64,000 nucleotides of DNA from Micropterus salmoides (Eukaryota > Chordata > Actinopteri > Centrarchiformes > Centrarchidae), in the NCBI RefSeq assembly GCF_014851395.1, contig NW_024041150.1, forward strand, positions 47,062,416 through 47,126,415. Reading direction: 5' to 3'. Of this stretch, positions 37,723-49,169 are shown one piece after another. Below the pieces are notes generated by a model. It searched no databases and had not been told where the DNA came from. It saw only the letters and a list, made by a program, of their open reading frames with translations. The position numbers and the translations under genes are program-made. The stretch's first letter is position 1. Every line of letters begins with the position of its first letter.

Positions 37723-38389
37723 GCTATCTTTTATAGTGCAATAAATGTAATGAATAAACTGCACTAATTGGTATTTTTCTGTACAGAAAGTAGATTGTAC
37801 ACAGTGTGTATGGGTTAATCTGCAGTGGTGGGATGTGATATGATGTTTATATGTGTCCATGTTTGTATAGTGATGTTTATATAGGTCTGGTGAGACCAAA
37901 GACAATTTTCCAGCCTTGGCAAACCTACTTGTCAACAAAGCTGACTGTGATTCTTGTTCTCCTCCGTCAGCCTCCTCTCTGTCTGTGCTCAGACTCTGCT
38001 GCCATCTAGTGGTCTTCTGTCCGTACTGCGTCTCTACTGGTCTGATGCTGTCCATCTGCTGCGGCAGGAAGACGGGAAACCGAGCGGCCGTCTCCACGGA
38101 GATGACCCGGCGGGTCGGAGGAAGCGATGACATCGCTGCTGATGTCACCGCTGAGCACGCCTTCTGAGCTGTGAACACAGTGACAGCAGCTGTCTTTAAC
38201 GTGGACATGAGAGTTTCTACCATCTGCTCTTATGGAGACGCTGCTGGAGAGCTTTGTCTGACACGTTGCTCCAGAAGTTTGCTTTCTTTACTCTTTTTAT
38301 TCTCTTCTATCTCAAAGTGTTTCTGGCTGTGTAGGTTTTTAAGCTTTGGCAAATAAAAACAAAGTATCCCAAAGGTCTCGAACCAATCA
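37723..38389. other. Unassigned DNA, long minus-strand frame
   Basis: A 168-codon minus-strand frame (37,717-38,223) has no recognisable domain and its end lies in AT-rich repeat-like sequence. It is not called a gene. Confidence 0.3.
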
Positions 38390-38720
38390 GCTGCCTTTAT
38401 GGCCTGAAACAGAGCCCCAACCTGAGCATCTGAAGGGGAGGACCTTGAGATACTTGTTCAGCCAGTGAAAATCTAGAATTGGGCGGGACCTCCAGTCCTC
38501 TTGGGTATGAGGAAATAACTGGAGTAAGAACTCCTGTCTCATTTCCTCTGGAGACAGAGGTCATATTGCACCTTTTCTTAGTAAGACTCATCTCCCTCAT
38601 CATAAGCTTCCACCTGCCCAGAGGAGCCAGAGCTGCCGGTCTGATCTAGATCATCTGAGGCAGCAAGAGACACAGCATCAGGATCTGGAGGCAAACATGG
38701 AGGAGGCCGGTGTGGCGGAT
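38390..38720 (-). pseudogene. DIRS-like retrotransposon RT fragment
   Basis: Minus-strand codons, in two frames, read KGAI, then SPEEMRQEFLLQLF, then RSRPILDFHWLNKYLKVLPF. This order resembles the first RT blocks of tyrosine-recombinase (DIRS-type) retrotransposons (KGAI..VPP..., YF.VPKK, RPILDLR.LN). Upstream on the same strand is DPDAVSLAASDD, similar to the acidic region before that RT. It is short, interrupted and unsupported by the recombinase domain, so the family call is tentative. Confidence 0.45.
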
Positions 38721-39755
38721 CTTACACATATCCTCCTCCTGCCTCTGCATTAGGTCCACCCTGGGGTAACAGAACTGGTCCTGATAGAGAACCAACAACA
38801 GAAACCCACATGTAGCAAATTAACACAAAAACACAGACTTCAAAAACTTTGGCAAATCGCACTGTATTTTCGTGGACAATATTTTACACAACACAAATGT
38901 AAATATATATGTTTTGGGTAGTGAAATATTTGTGTATATATATTTTTTCAAAGATCTCCGCAGCACACACAAAACTTTACAAATGCATAAAAAGTAAATT
39001 ACAAATGTAACATGACCCACAAAGTGACAGAAAGCAATCTGCAAATCCCCAAAACTGTTTTGTGTGTAGAAGTCACTCACTGTTTTCTGTGGGTTAAAAA
39101 CAATAAAGTCCAATAAAATCTTCCATCGAAAACTAAATTGTTGTACAGTTGTTTGGGAGTCCTGCTCAAAAACAGCAGCAAAACTTTTATTTGAACAATT
39201 TCACACACTAGGATGGTGCATGTTTATTTGTATCTGCAGGCTGTGATATTATTTGTTTTACAACTGGTAATATGTCCATTAATGGACCCCATAGAACATG
39301 TTTAAATGTCAATATATCTTCTGGATTGGTTTGCTGTATTGAGCTGAATGTCTGCATGCTCGGTGCTCTGCATTTTTACAGTCGAGCTACAAAATGTTGG
39401 AGCGTCTGTTCCTGGAAAGGCTTTTATTTTGAAGGCGCGGCAGCTTCCTGTTGAATCTAAACTTGTCTTTGTGCGTCAGAAGCAGTAGCAGCAGCAGGGC
39501 TACAGTACATATTCACACTATACAAGTGTTTTACAATCTCAGTAACCCTCTTTAAAGCTTAGTGAAACTTAAAATGCAGATTTGTGTGAACTGTACACAT
39601 GTTGTTTGTGTTGCTGTGGTCTGCCTCCGTCCCCAGATTGGTCACTCACATCATAGCCCTGTTGTTTTTGTTCTGATTATTCTTCTTTCTTTCTTTTTTT
39701 TGTTTTCTTTTTTTTTCTCGGCTAAAAGTGTTTGGGCAGCAAAAACTGATGTATG
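38721..39755. other. Unassigned AT-rich DNA
   Basis: The 97-codon minus frame and other short frames show no domain. T-rich homopolymers occur near 39,680-39,715. Confidence 0.4.
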
Positions 39756-40770
39756 AAAACTCACCAAAATTGGCACGTAGGTTGCAAATTCCACTCACTA
39801 CTCAGGTAAAAGAAAAGGCCCTCATAGACCTCATGGTGGCGCTATAACAATCAACTTTGCGTTTTTGCAATTATCTTGAAAACGGCTTCATTTAGAGTCG
39901 ACCTTCTATTGTCATTTTCATCTCTGGACTCATCTGCATCTTTGCTCCATCTTCTGCTCTAAAAATGTCGAATCATACAACTTTATATCACTTTTCTCTA
40001 AAACCTATTTTTGCCAACTCGTCCCAGACAGTGTCACCAATCGACCTTTGGCAGGATCGTGTACGGACGTCGCTGATCTAAAGTTATCAAAAGATTTTTA
40101 ATCAATTCTTTTTTTTCATACATTTTTACTTTTTTGTATAAAGGTACCATTTTACATAAATGCCCGCAAATTAAAATTGGCTTAAGTTATTGTAACCAAA
40201 CTCGACGCGTCTGTCCAGATGCTCGGGCCGAGCTTCGCTGAGCAGTCCTGGGATATTATTCCACCAGGTGGCGCTAGACTTGCAAAAAGTTTATACCTCG
40301 TAATTTGCTGCATGGATTCGTATGAAATTTCGAAATTCTGAATTTTTTTCAGCACATCCACTGATTTGTGACTAACGTTTGCTTCACTGCAACCTGTAGT
40401 CAATTCAGAAGTCACTCTATATTTTTCAGAATATGCTAATTCAATTAACATCTATATCTCCACAAGTCTTTCTTCAAATGCTACCAAACTCGACAGAGTC
40501 GTTCTCCTGATGGCCGATATCAAGTGTCTCAAAGGGTTTTCAGATCGGTCCAACGGTGAGTCTGCAGAGATATTCAGTATCTTGCTGTAACTTGTACAGT
40601 AAACACAAAATTTTCTTTTTAACTCAGTTTTGGATCAAATGTCACCAAAACAAAATTCACAACACACCCAAAACCAGCAGAATGATGTGTGATTTTTTTT
40701 AGATTTTTTTCACCAACATCTTGACAGTTGTAAGCGTTTTAAGTTTAAACTGACAAAACTATCCGGCTGT
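39756..40770. repeat. Dispersed repeat region with GTGGCGCTA boxes
   Basis: The words CATGGTGGCGCTATAACAAT (39,832) and CAGGTGGCGCTAGACTTGCA (40,264) lie among related blocks such as AACTCGACGCGTCTGTCCAG and AACTCGACAGAGTCGTTCTC. These look like diverged copies of one dispersed fish repeat. No protein is coded. Confidence 0.5.
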
Positions 40771-40810
40771 GGCACATGTGACGTCACGAAGGTGATTAAC
40801 TGCAGCCTCT

Positions 40811-40885
40811 CACCAGCAGCTCAGTCAGTAAGTCACCTACTCTTGAGATCTGCAGGTCCAGGGTTCAAACCCTCAGGTGACCCAG
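40811..40885 (+). repeat. tRNA-like SINE head or tRNA pseudogene
   Basis: AGCTCAGTCAGTAAG (A-box-like) and, 35 bases on, GGGTTCAAACCCTCAG (B-box-like, with a T-arm that can pair: AGGGTTCAAACCCT). The acceptor and D stems do not close well, so a working tRNA is unlikely. Confidence 0.4.
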
Positions 40886-41368
40886 TCAGACTTGCTGACA
40901 ATAAGGGTTGTTCAGATCTTAGTGAATCCACGGTCTTCATTTGGACACTTAATATTTTTCTCTGCCCAAAAGTGTTTGTGCAGCTTAAACTTTAAACCTT
41001 GTAAACACAAAATGTGTCAGGTGTGTTGAACATGTGCAGTCAGGTACATATAATGACTCTGATCTCAAGGTGAGGCTGTAAAAATCAAGTTTCCACAGTT
41101 ATCTGAAAGTCCAAATTCTGTCATCACTTTAATCTCTTAAGTCTTCTGTGTCTGTTCTTCTCCTCGGAAAAAGTCAAATGTTGCATTTTTTTTACTTGCT
41201 TGGATCCCGATCGTTGCCACTCGCAGCTTTATTTTAGGCTATTTCCTTTCAAGTCACATCTCATAGTGACTGTGGCGAATATGATTGTAGAAGTGAGCAC
41301 TATAATATAGCCACATACAAAAAAAGATATGAAAGTAAATGTAGGCTACTTTTTCTGCAAGATCGTGT

Positions 41369-41455
41369 GAAGCTGGGTTCGAACTGACTAGAGCAAAAAC
41401 AATTCCTCATTGAGGTGCGTTGCTTTACTAGCGAGCCACTTAAACCCTCAGGATT
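41369..41455 (-). repeat. tRNA-like sequence, minus strand (weak)
   Basis: On the minus strand, AGTGGCTCGCTAGTAAAGCA is followed by AGTCAGTTCGAACCCAGC, A-box- and B-box-like words at tRNA-like spacing. It is probably a retroposon relic. Confidence 0.3.
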
Positions 41456-42213
41456 CTCCTATTTCCAGTCAACTACTGATTAAGTACGTCAGCATCTGGG
41501 TAGCATTTTGTTTTTATCTGATCTGAAGCAGCTGGTTACTTCAGCAATCTAAGAAAATACCCGAACATGTTTACCGAGGGTTTTTTCTCGAGGCTTCAGC
41601 CTGGGTGCGAACTACAGGGGAGCTTTGGCTCCTCAGGTCATGAGCTCCCCTGAAAACATGATTTGTGATATTTTGGGAGTCTCTAAAATATTGACACTAT
41701 GCTAATTTTGCCATTCATTTTTATTTTTCTGTATCACCATGAATCATGCATAAGTCTGGAGTGTGGCTTCATCCAGCTAGAGGGAATGATCGCAGACTGT
41801 CCACAGGGCGGCCGGTCGCTCCCGCTTCCTCCTCGCCAGCGTCCCACTTCCTTTACAGTAGATATACAATGGGTTCCCGATTTCACACATGATCTATGTG
41901 CTTCTGCAAGCTGGAGGCTCACTGCAGCACTGTCAGAATAGCACTAGTTATTTTTGTCAGTGTCGGAGAGCAGAGGCCTATGTTACCCATGATCCTCAGC
42001 CACCATTGCTATGGAGACAAGGCCAGTCCAATTTGTCTTACCTGTGATTTATTTCAAATTCAGAATTTTGTAGTGGAGTTCTGTAAATTCTAAGTAAAGG
42101 TGCTGCAGGGCTTCCTGTCATACCTCCTTTAGCACAGGGGACACTGGAGGTAACACTGTCCCACAATACCTTGCTGCAGCAACATTTTGTTTCATCACAA
42201 CTGACTGCGTAAC
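41456..42213. other. Unassigned DNA
   Basis: Two overlapping short frames (41,699-42,093) show no known domain. Nothing else is supported. Confidence 0.4.
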
Positions 42214-42285
42214 GGGGCGGCTGTGGCTCAGGTGGTAGAACTGGTTGCACGGTATTTGGAAGGGAGGTGGTTCAATCCAAAATCA
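42214..42285 (+). repeat. SINE head fragment
   Basis: A truncated first copy of the tRNA-like head (GGGGCGGCTGTGGCTCAGGT ... GGTGGTTCAATCC). It is directly followed by the fuller SINE, as a partial tandem duplication. Confidence 0.8.
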
Positions 42286-42583
42286 GGGGCGGCTGTGGCT
42301 GTGGCTCAGGAGGTAGAGCGGGTTGGCCGTTAATTGGAAGGTCGGCGGTTCAATGCCTGGCTCCCCCTGGTTGCGTGTCGAAGTGTCCTTGGGCAAGATA
42401 CTGAACCCCGAATTGCCCCTGGCGGCTGTTCCGCCAGTGTATGAATGAGTGTGAATGTTAGTTTCCGTTTGAGCACTTAGGCTCAGTGTATGAATGTGAG
42501 TGACTGGTGAATGCAGATGTAGTGTAAAAGCACTTTGAGTGGTCGAAAAGACTAGAAAGGCGCTATACAAGTACGGAGCATTT
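42286..42583 (+). mobile_element. tRNA-derived SINE with L2-type tail
   Basis: The head has an A box (GTGGCTCAGGAGGTAGAGC) and a B box (GGTCGGCGGTTCAATGCC). The body includes GTCCTTGGGCAAGATACTGA, and the tail CACTTTGAGTGGTCGAAAAG and AGAAAGGCGCTATACAAGTA. It is transcribed by Pol III and moved by a partner LINE. The 3' tail is of the kind shared with L2 LINEs, and an L2 RT frame begins directly after it. Confidence 0.9.
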
Positions 42584-44139
42584 ACCCTCCACCTTGTTTT
42601 GGTGTATGGTATTGAAATTGAACATTTCGTGGGGTTCCCACAGAATCCCTCTTTGTCCGACCACTGTTTGATAACTTTTGAGTTTGTATTGCTGAACTAC
42701 TCGCCATTGGGCAAAAATTTCTATACAAGATGTCTGTCTGATAGAGCTGTAGCTAAATTTAAGGATGCGATTCCATCAGCTCTAAATTCATTATCAAGTC
42801 ACAAAGTAACGGAGGACTCCTATGCTAATTTCAGTCCCTCCCAAATCGATCATCATGTTGATAGTGCTGCAGGCTCGCTGCGAATGACACTCGACTCTGT
42901 AGCCCCTCTAAAAAAGAAAATACTAAAACAAAGACGGTTAGCTCCATGCTATAATACTGAAACTCGCAAATTAAAGCAAATATCACGGAAACTTGAGAGG
43001 AATTGGCGTTCCACCAAAGTGGAAAATTCTCGTTTAATTTGGCAAGATAGTCTTAAAACTTATAGGAAGGCCCTCCGTAATGCCAGAGCAGCGTACTACT
43101 CGTCATTAATAGAGGAAAATAGGAACAACCCCAGGTTTCTTTTCAGCACTGTAGCCAGGCTGACAGAGAGTCACAGCTCTATTGAGCCAAGTATTCCCAT
43201 AGCTCTCAGTAGTTACGACTTCATGAGCTTCTTTAATAATAAAATTCTAGCTATTGGAGACAAAATTCACCAAGACCTGCCCTCAACTGGCACCAACTTA
43301 TCTCTAAACTCAGGAACCTTAGAAACAGCTGTAGTACTAGATACATGTTTAGACTGTTTTGCTTCCCTCAATCTTTACCAACTAACTTCAATAATTTCTT
43401 CATCTAAACCATCAACCTGCCTCTTAGACCCCATCCCGACCAGGCTGCTTAAAGATGTTCTACCCTTAGTCAGCACTTCTATACTAGATATGATCAATCT
43501 ATCTTTATCAACAGGCTATGTACCACAGTACTTTAAAGTAGCTGTAATTAAACCTCTTCTGAAAAAGCCCAAACTTGATCCGGATGTTTTAGCCAACTAT
43601 AGACCTATATCTAACCTTCCATTTCTCTCTAAGGTTCTGGAGAAAGCAGTTGCTAAACAGCTGTGTGACTTTCTACAGAGCAATAGTTTATTTGAGGATT
43701 TTCAGTCAGGATTTAGAGCTCATCATAGCACAGAGACAGCACTGGTGAAAATTACTAACGACCTCCTTATTGCATCAGACAAAGGACTTGTCTCTGCACT
43801 GGTTTTATTAGATCTTAGTGCTGCATTTGATACCATTGACCATCAGATCCTATTGCAGAGACTGGAATATTTCATTGGCATTAAAGGAACCGCTCTAAGC
43901 TGGTTTAAGTCCTATTTATCAGATCGATTTCAGTTTGTACATGTTAACGATGAGTCCTCCATGCACGCCAAAGTTACTCATGGAGTTCCTCAAGGATCTG
44001 TCCTCGGACCAATCCTCTTCACTTTATATATGCTTCCTTTAGGCAATATTATCAGGAACTATTCCATAAGCTTTCATTGTTATGCAGATGATACTCAGTT
44101 ATATCTATCGATCAAACCAGATGAAACTCATCAGTGTCT
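42584..44139 (+). pseudogene. L2-type LINE: end of endonuclease, linker and reverse transcriptase
   Basis: One open frame of about 515 codons is continuous with no stop. It starts in the end of the endonuclease (VGFPQNPSLSDHCLITFEF, with the SDH motif) and passes a linker (RKLKQISRKLERNW, RAAYYSSLIEENRNNPRFLF). It then enters the RT: CLLDPIPTRLLKDVLP, ANYRPISNLPFLSKVLEK, LLDLSAAFDTIDHQIL (first catalytic Asp), GVPQGSVLGPILFTLYM and CYADDTQLYLS (44,081-44,092). It is 5'-truncated and cut off 3' of the YADD block, at about 44,140, by a minus-strand Tx1 fragment. All RT core motifs are intact, so the insertion is comparatively young, but without full endonuclease, thumb and 3' end it cannot move. 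The frame's first 15 codons come from the SINE tail, and its last ~90 codons are antisense to Tx1. Confidence 0.92.
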
Positions 44140-45000
44140 CCAGTCAGTTTCACTGGACCTGTCGCTGTGTGTTTCCTGGACAAACATCACGTCAACACTT
44201 TTCAGCTTCATCAGCTCATATAGCTGCATCCTCTTCCTGATGTCCGCAGCTCCATTTAAATTCAACGAAGCAACTTTAAATCACTCATTGAAGAAAAAGA
44301 AAACCTTTAGTTTGATTCCATCTTCTTCATTAAGTTCATGTCTGATGTTCTCAACCTGTAAACCTCCTGCTCAGTTAAACCCTCTCTTCCTTTGGCCCTC
44401 AGCTGTGACTTGACTGAGTTAAGAAAAGCCTCTTTGTCTGGAAAGAAACTTTCAGCTTTTACCCCTTTTACGTTCTTTGTTTTCTGTAGAAACAGTTTGA
44501 TTTTCTCAACCCCATAAATCTGTTCGTTCAGCTCTCCTGGTGTTATTTTGTTCAGTGAGACATCTAAACGGCCTTCCAGACTGGAGTCATACTCCGCCAT
44601 CGACTCCTTCACAGTCTGCTTCTGTTTGTCTTTGCTGACTGTAACCTTCTTTGCTTTTGAGCCTTTACTGTCAATTTCACTAATTCGTCCCTTTTTTCCA
44701 GCTTCCTTCTGCCCTGATGTTCCCTCTCCAGCAGTCTGACCAGATTCAGCACCAGCAGGTTTTTCTGGACACACTCGGATCACATGACCCTCCTTTCCAC
44801 AGCCTAAACACTTCATAACGTCTGACGTGGCAAACAGAACATAATGAAACCCATCAATTTTCAGCCGAAAAGACAAGTTCAACTCTTCACCCAGGTCAGT
44901 AGTCACAGTACCGTCAGGGAGGCAGAGACAGACCATTTGTTTGGTCTGAGGTTAAAAAAGAAAGAGGTGGGAGCATCTATGTCTCTTACGCTGGTGAACC
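44140..45000 (-). pseudogene. Tx1-type LINE: ORF1 zinc-knuckle protein and start of ORF2
   Basis: Minus strand. ORF1 (44,936 to 44,310) reads LGEELNLSFRLKIDGFHYVL, then KCLGCGKEGHVIRVCPEK, a perfect CX2CX4HX4C zinc knuckle. A lysine/serine-rich tail ends in LRTSDMNLMKKMES. This is the RNA-binding ORF1 of Tx1-type LINEs. Upstream codons up to about 45,000 are interrupted by a stop. After a short gap, 44,275-44,150 reads SLNLNGAADIRKRMQLYEL and DVMFVQETHSDR, the start of the ORF2 APE endonuclease with its catalytic QETH motif. The element is cut at about 44,140 where it meets the L2 LINE tail to tail. Confidence 0.85.
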
Positions 45001-45225
45001 GTAACCTGACCAAAGCCCCTTTAACTCTTTCGTGTAAAAAATAACCTAATTCCTATTTTATTTGCCTGTGTCTGTCTGTGCTGTTGTGAGTGTGTAGACT
45101 GTTTTCCAAATCCAAATCTCTTTTTCTAAGCCAGTAAGAGATGCTTTTAGTGGTTAAGTGACTAAATGATTGTCAGTGAAACCTACTGGATAAATGTAAC
45201 TGTTCAATAACCTGATGAGAAAACT
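45001..45225. other. Spacer
   Basis: Short AT-rich sequence between LINE fragments, with nothing recognised. Confidence 0.4.
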
Positions 45226-45229
45226 TTGT

Positions 45230-47880
45230 GATATGTAAAGCCTTTCGAGGTGCTTTAAATGCCAGAGGTATGGACATGTTGCAGCTGCTTGTAGAGGAAG
45301 TAGAAGATGTAGGAAATGTGGAGGTGAACATGAGAGTGTAAGGAGAAGCTGATAAAGTGTGGTTCCTGCACTGGAGGGCACATTGCTAGAAATCGTGCAG
45401 CAGTTTTGGGAGACTAACAAATGGGTGTCTTATGCTGAGGCTGTTAAAAAGGTTGCAATAAGTGGTGAGGTGGGGGACAGAGGGAGGAGAGAAGGGGAAT
45501 GCCCTCCGCCAGCCTTCAGTGGTGGTGAGTAAGATGGAATTCCTGGCTTTCATTGTGGAAATAATGTGTGACATGAAGCAGAATAAGAACAATTCAGATG
45601 TTGTAAGAAGTGTGGTGAAGGCTGCTGAGAGGAGTCCTGGGGTTGTAGGGATTGAGCCAGCTACCCTCCAAGAAAGAATAATGGAAACCAAATGGAAGCT
45701 GACGAGGGTGATGAGGTTGATAGTCTGTTAATGTTTTGCATCCTGCAGTGCAATGCCAGAAGTTTGGTAGCTAATGGACAGGAATTAAAGAAGTTTGTGG
45801 ATGGTCTCAAAGAAAAGCCACAGCTAATATGCATACAGGAGACATGGCTGAAACCGACCGAGATTTTGTGATACCAGGTTACATTTGTTTACGTACGGAC
45901 AGAAATACATCTGGAGGGGGGAGTGAAATTTTTGTTAAAAAAGGTGTTCAGTTTAGGCAAGTAAATGTAACCTCAGGACATGAATGTGTAGAAATTGAGG
46001 TATGGTGCTCAGCAGGTAGGGTTTCATTGATTAACGTCTACACTCCTTGTCTGTGGCTAGAAATAGATAAGTTAGATGAAATAATGGATCAGGTGGGACC
46101 TCCAGTGGTGTGGACAGGAGATTTTAATGCTCACAATCCTCTTTGGGACAGAAATGGGGCTTTAATAGAAGAGTTTATAGATAAACATAATTTGGTGGTG
46201 TTAAATGATGGAGGACCAACTATGTTACAGGTGAATAGTGGGAGGCTGTCATGTATTGATTTAATCTTTGTGTCAGGTGAGGGAGTGATGACTTCCCTAT
46301 TTTAAGTAAATTTGACAGTGTTTTACAGGTGGGGAAGGAGAGAGCGGAGAGGGGGTTTAATTTTCCAAAAGCAGATTGGGACAAATTCAGAGAACAGCTG
46401 GCAGCAAGCTTAGGAGATGTAGTTAGCCAAGGTAGCAGTGATGAGTGGAGTAATTCTTTTTGTGAGGTTGTGAGGAAAGCAGCAGAACAAGTCATTAAAA
46501 TTAAGGGTAAGAGGACAGAAAGAAAAGTAGTGCTGTGGGGGAACCAGGCTTGTGACGAGGCTGTGCGGGTTAGAAATAGCGCTTACAGGCAGCTTCGCAG
46601 ATGTCCTGTGGTACTTTAGGTTCTGAGACTACTGTTAAACAGATTTGGAAGGTGATTCATCAGATGGCGGGAATTAATAGAGGTTTCTCTATTGCTGTTC
46701 TGTTAGAAGGGAGCAATGAAGTGGTAATTAATAAGGACAAGACTGATCTGTTGGTTCGGAGTTTCCAGCAAGTGCACAGTGGTAGGAATGTTGGTAGAGA
46801 AGGTTTGATTAGGAGGGAGCTAATGCTTGAGCAGGAAGGGCACAAACCTGATAGGAATAATGACAATAGTGATTTAATCGATATGTTCTTTCCCACGCAT
46901 GAAGTACAGAGGGCAATAAGACGAGGGCGGCACACTGCTCCTGGGAGAGAGGGATGGGATATGAGATCTTTCAGCATTTGGATGTCTTTGCATTGGAGGA
47001 GGGACTGGCCTTGATAAATACAGTGTAGGAGGAAGGATCGATTCCAGCTGAATGGAAACATGCAGTTACTGTGATCAAGGATCATATAGGCCAGTTGAAC
47101 TCACCGCTCTTATCTGTAAGATTATGGAAAGGATGGTTACTGACAGGTTGGTATACAGATTAAAAGAATGGTTTTTTCTCTACATATCAGAATGGCTTCA
47201 AACTTGGTCGTGGATCTATGGACTTTAGTGTTGGACAACGTAATCAAGAAAGCCCTTGTAAATAAAGAGGTGGCTTATGATATGCTGTGGAAAGAAGGAG
47301 CAGTCATTAAGCTGTATGGAGTATTCAGATAAGACCCTGTGGTTGTAGATATTAGGACTCCGCAGGGTTGTGTCATCAGTCCAGTCCTGTTCAATGTAAT
47401 GGTTAATAATATGTTTGATGAGGTAGGAAGTGGATTTCAGCCTTGTTTGTCTGCAGATGATGGAGCAATGTGGAAAAGAGGCCGTAATACTGGGTACTTA
47501 TTGAAACAGATGCAGGGTGCTTTGGATAAGGTGCAGGGTGGGAGTGAGAAGTGGGCCTTTAGGTTATCGTTGACAAAAACAAAGTATATGTTTTTTGGCA
47601 GGAAGAGGATCATAGACAGTCAGGGTCTTAAGTTATATGGAGAACCTCTTGAGAGAGTCAGGGTTTCAAGTTCCTTGGTGTCTGGATGGATGAAAAGTCA
47701 ACGTATAAAGAACATGTATGTAGAATGGTAAACAAGTGTGGAAAGGTTATTAATATTATGAGGAAGCTGATGCTGATGATTTATAAAGCTATGACGAGAT
47801 CAGTTTTTGATTACGGGTGTCTTGCATACGGAGCGGCAACTAGGTCCAAGCTTAATAAATTAGATGGACCAGCTTAATAT
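45230..47880 (+). pseudogene. I/Nimb-like LINE, nearly full span, many frameshifts
   Basis: ORF1 end: CFKCQRYGHVAAAC at 45,251-45,292 is a perfect CX2CX4HX4C knuckle, followed by a second partial one (CRKCGGEH). A stop follows at 45,350. ORF2 endonuclease from 45,740: LQCNARSLVANGQELKKFV and ICIQETWLKP, then, after a frameshift, GGGSEIFVKKGVQFR and WTGDFNAHNPLWDRNG (QETW and GDFNAH are active-site motifs). RT segments: FPTHEVQRAIRRGRHTAPG, VAYDMLWKEGAVIKLYG, TPQGCVISPVLFNVMVNN and LSADDGAMWKRG, where the usual F/Y of FADD/YADD is Ser. The end has SVFDYGCLAYGAATRSKL. At least five frame breaks show it is dead. RNase H and the 3' end are not seen. Confidence 0.85.
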
Positions 47881-49138
47881 ATATATAAATATAAAGAGAT
47901 GGGTCAGACTTAGTCAGGGAAATTTTAACAGTGGTTTATGGGCCAGAGAGGCGGGGGGGGTGGGTTTCCTGTGGGTTCCAGCTCATTGTTGAAACAGGGG
48001 GCAATTGTAACACACTCACTTTCTCCAAACAGAAACAAGCTAGAGACATAATCTGCACATGCTCAATAGGATTCTCTCTCTGCAGGATCATTTCACCTCA
48101 GTTTTTAACAAAATACTGATTTTGAGGTATGAAAGTAATTTTGTGTGCAGTATTTTTCTTGTGGTGTCCAAAGTTTAAATTACTACAAATTTAAACATTT
48201 AACACTAACGAACTATGCTAATATAGTTGTGTCCACTGATGTTCCAGGCCACATGACTCAATGCAAGCAGCTTGTTTGACTACTTTTGTTAGAAAATTTA
48301 AATGTAAAACTTCATTAAAAAGGGTGTGTTAAAAGAAATGGATTAGTTCTAGTATAAACAAAACATCAATTAACATAGGTCAACTTTCTTTGTATAAAAT
48401 AATGTGTTTTATATGTGTTTAACAGAAAGTGTGAATGTTATATAGGCCTAAGTCTGCAAAAGTAAAGTTCCTTTCAATTTCAGTGTGTCTATATAGTGGA
48501 TTTAAAGTGGCTGAATGTATAAGACCCAGCAAAACCAAACAGAGTGACTAGTTCAAAACAATTTTATGAAGTCAGAATAGAGAACTTAGCATAATTTGAA
48601 CCATATATAAAAACACTCTTAAGTAACATTAGCAGTAAAGTAATTACTTTGAGGTGGCCTAGGCTTTTATGTCATGAAGCTCATGTTGTGGTTTTGCCAT
48701 TTATTAACAGTAGTAGACATCACTGAACAGGCTACTGTTTATCTAGCATGCTGTAGCTGCTAAAAACATGCAACCAACTCCTAACGTTACCCAGAAGCCC
48801 CTTGCTTCCCTCCCAACACAAACACTGCTGACACTCTGCAGGGACCTCTGTTGTTCAGTGTAGATAGAGCTACATCTAAATCACAAATCACATCACAGTT
48901 AATATGACTTCTTGCATTTAATTAAATATTATAGTATTTTTCTGATAAGTGAAAATATATCAATTATAGAATTAATTAGCGCACATATGTGTTTCTTGTA
49001 TCAAAAGATGACTTGTGTATCTCAAGTAGTCTGTGAGTTATTCAGGAAAATGTTACAGTTCCCACAGTAAATCCTTGTCTGGTCAGCAGGGCGGTAAAGT
49101 TAACAGCTCCTGCTTCATTCAGAGGATTTTACTCCAAC
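47881..49138. other. Unassigned DNA upstream of the signal exon
   Basis: AT-rich; I see no gene, RNA or clear repeat. The last ~60 bases before 49,139 (TAAAGTTAACAGCTCCTGCT ... TTTTACTCCAAC) would be 5' UTR or promoter of the exon below. Confidence 0.4.
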
Positions 49139-49169
49139 ATGTTCCTGCTGTTTGTCATCCTGCTGCACG
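49139..49169 (+). CDS. First exon of V-set receptor gene (signal peptide)
   Basis: Codes for MFLLFVILLH plus one base, then donor GTAAGA at 49,170. Splicing to the phase-1 V-set exon at 52,884 gives MFLLFVILLHATQHALGEEV: a very hydrophobic start and a plausible cleavage site after the Ala/Thr/Gln/His stretch. The start is the first ATG of the frame and lies at the usual distance from the donor for Ig-superfamily leader exons. The intron to 52,884 is 3.7 kb and contains a hAT fragment and a 40-bp minisatellite. It could compete with the leader exons at 18,238 and 26,279 for the same V exon. Confidence 0.6.

Noticed and set aside
37717..38223. 168-codon minus-strand gene
   Set aside because: No domain, no splice or promoter support, and its end lies in AT-rich repeat-like sequence.
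40811..40885. Functional tRNA gene
   Set aside because: The internal promoter boxes are visible but the acceptor and D stems do not pair well. It fits a SINE head or pseudogene better.
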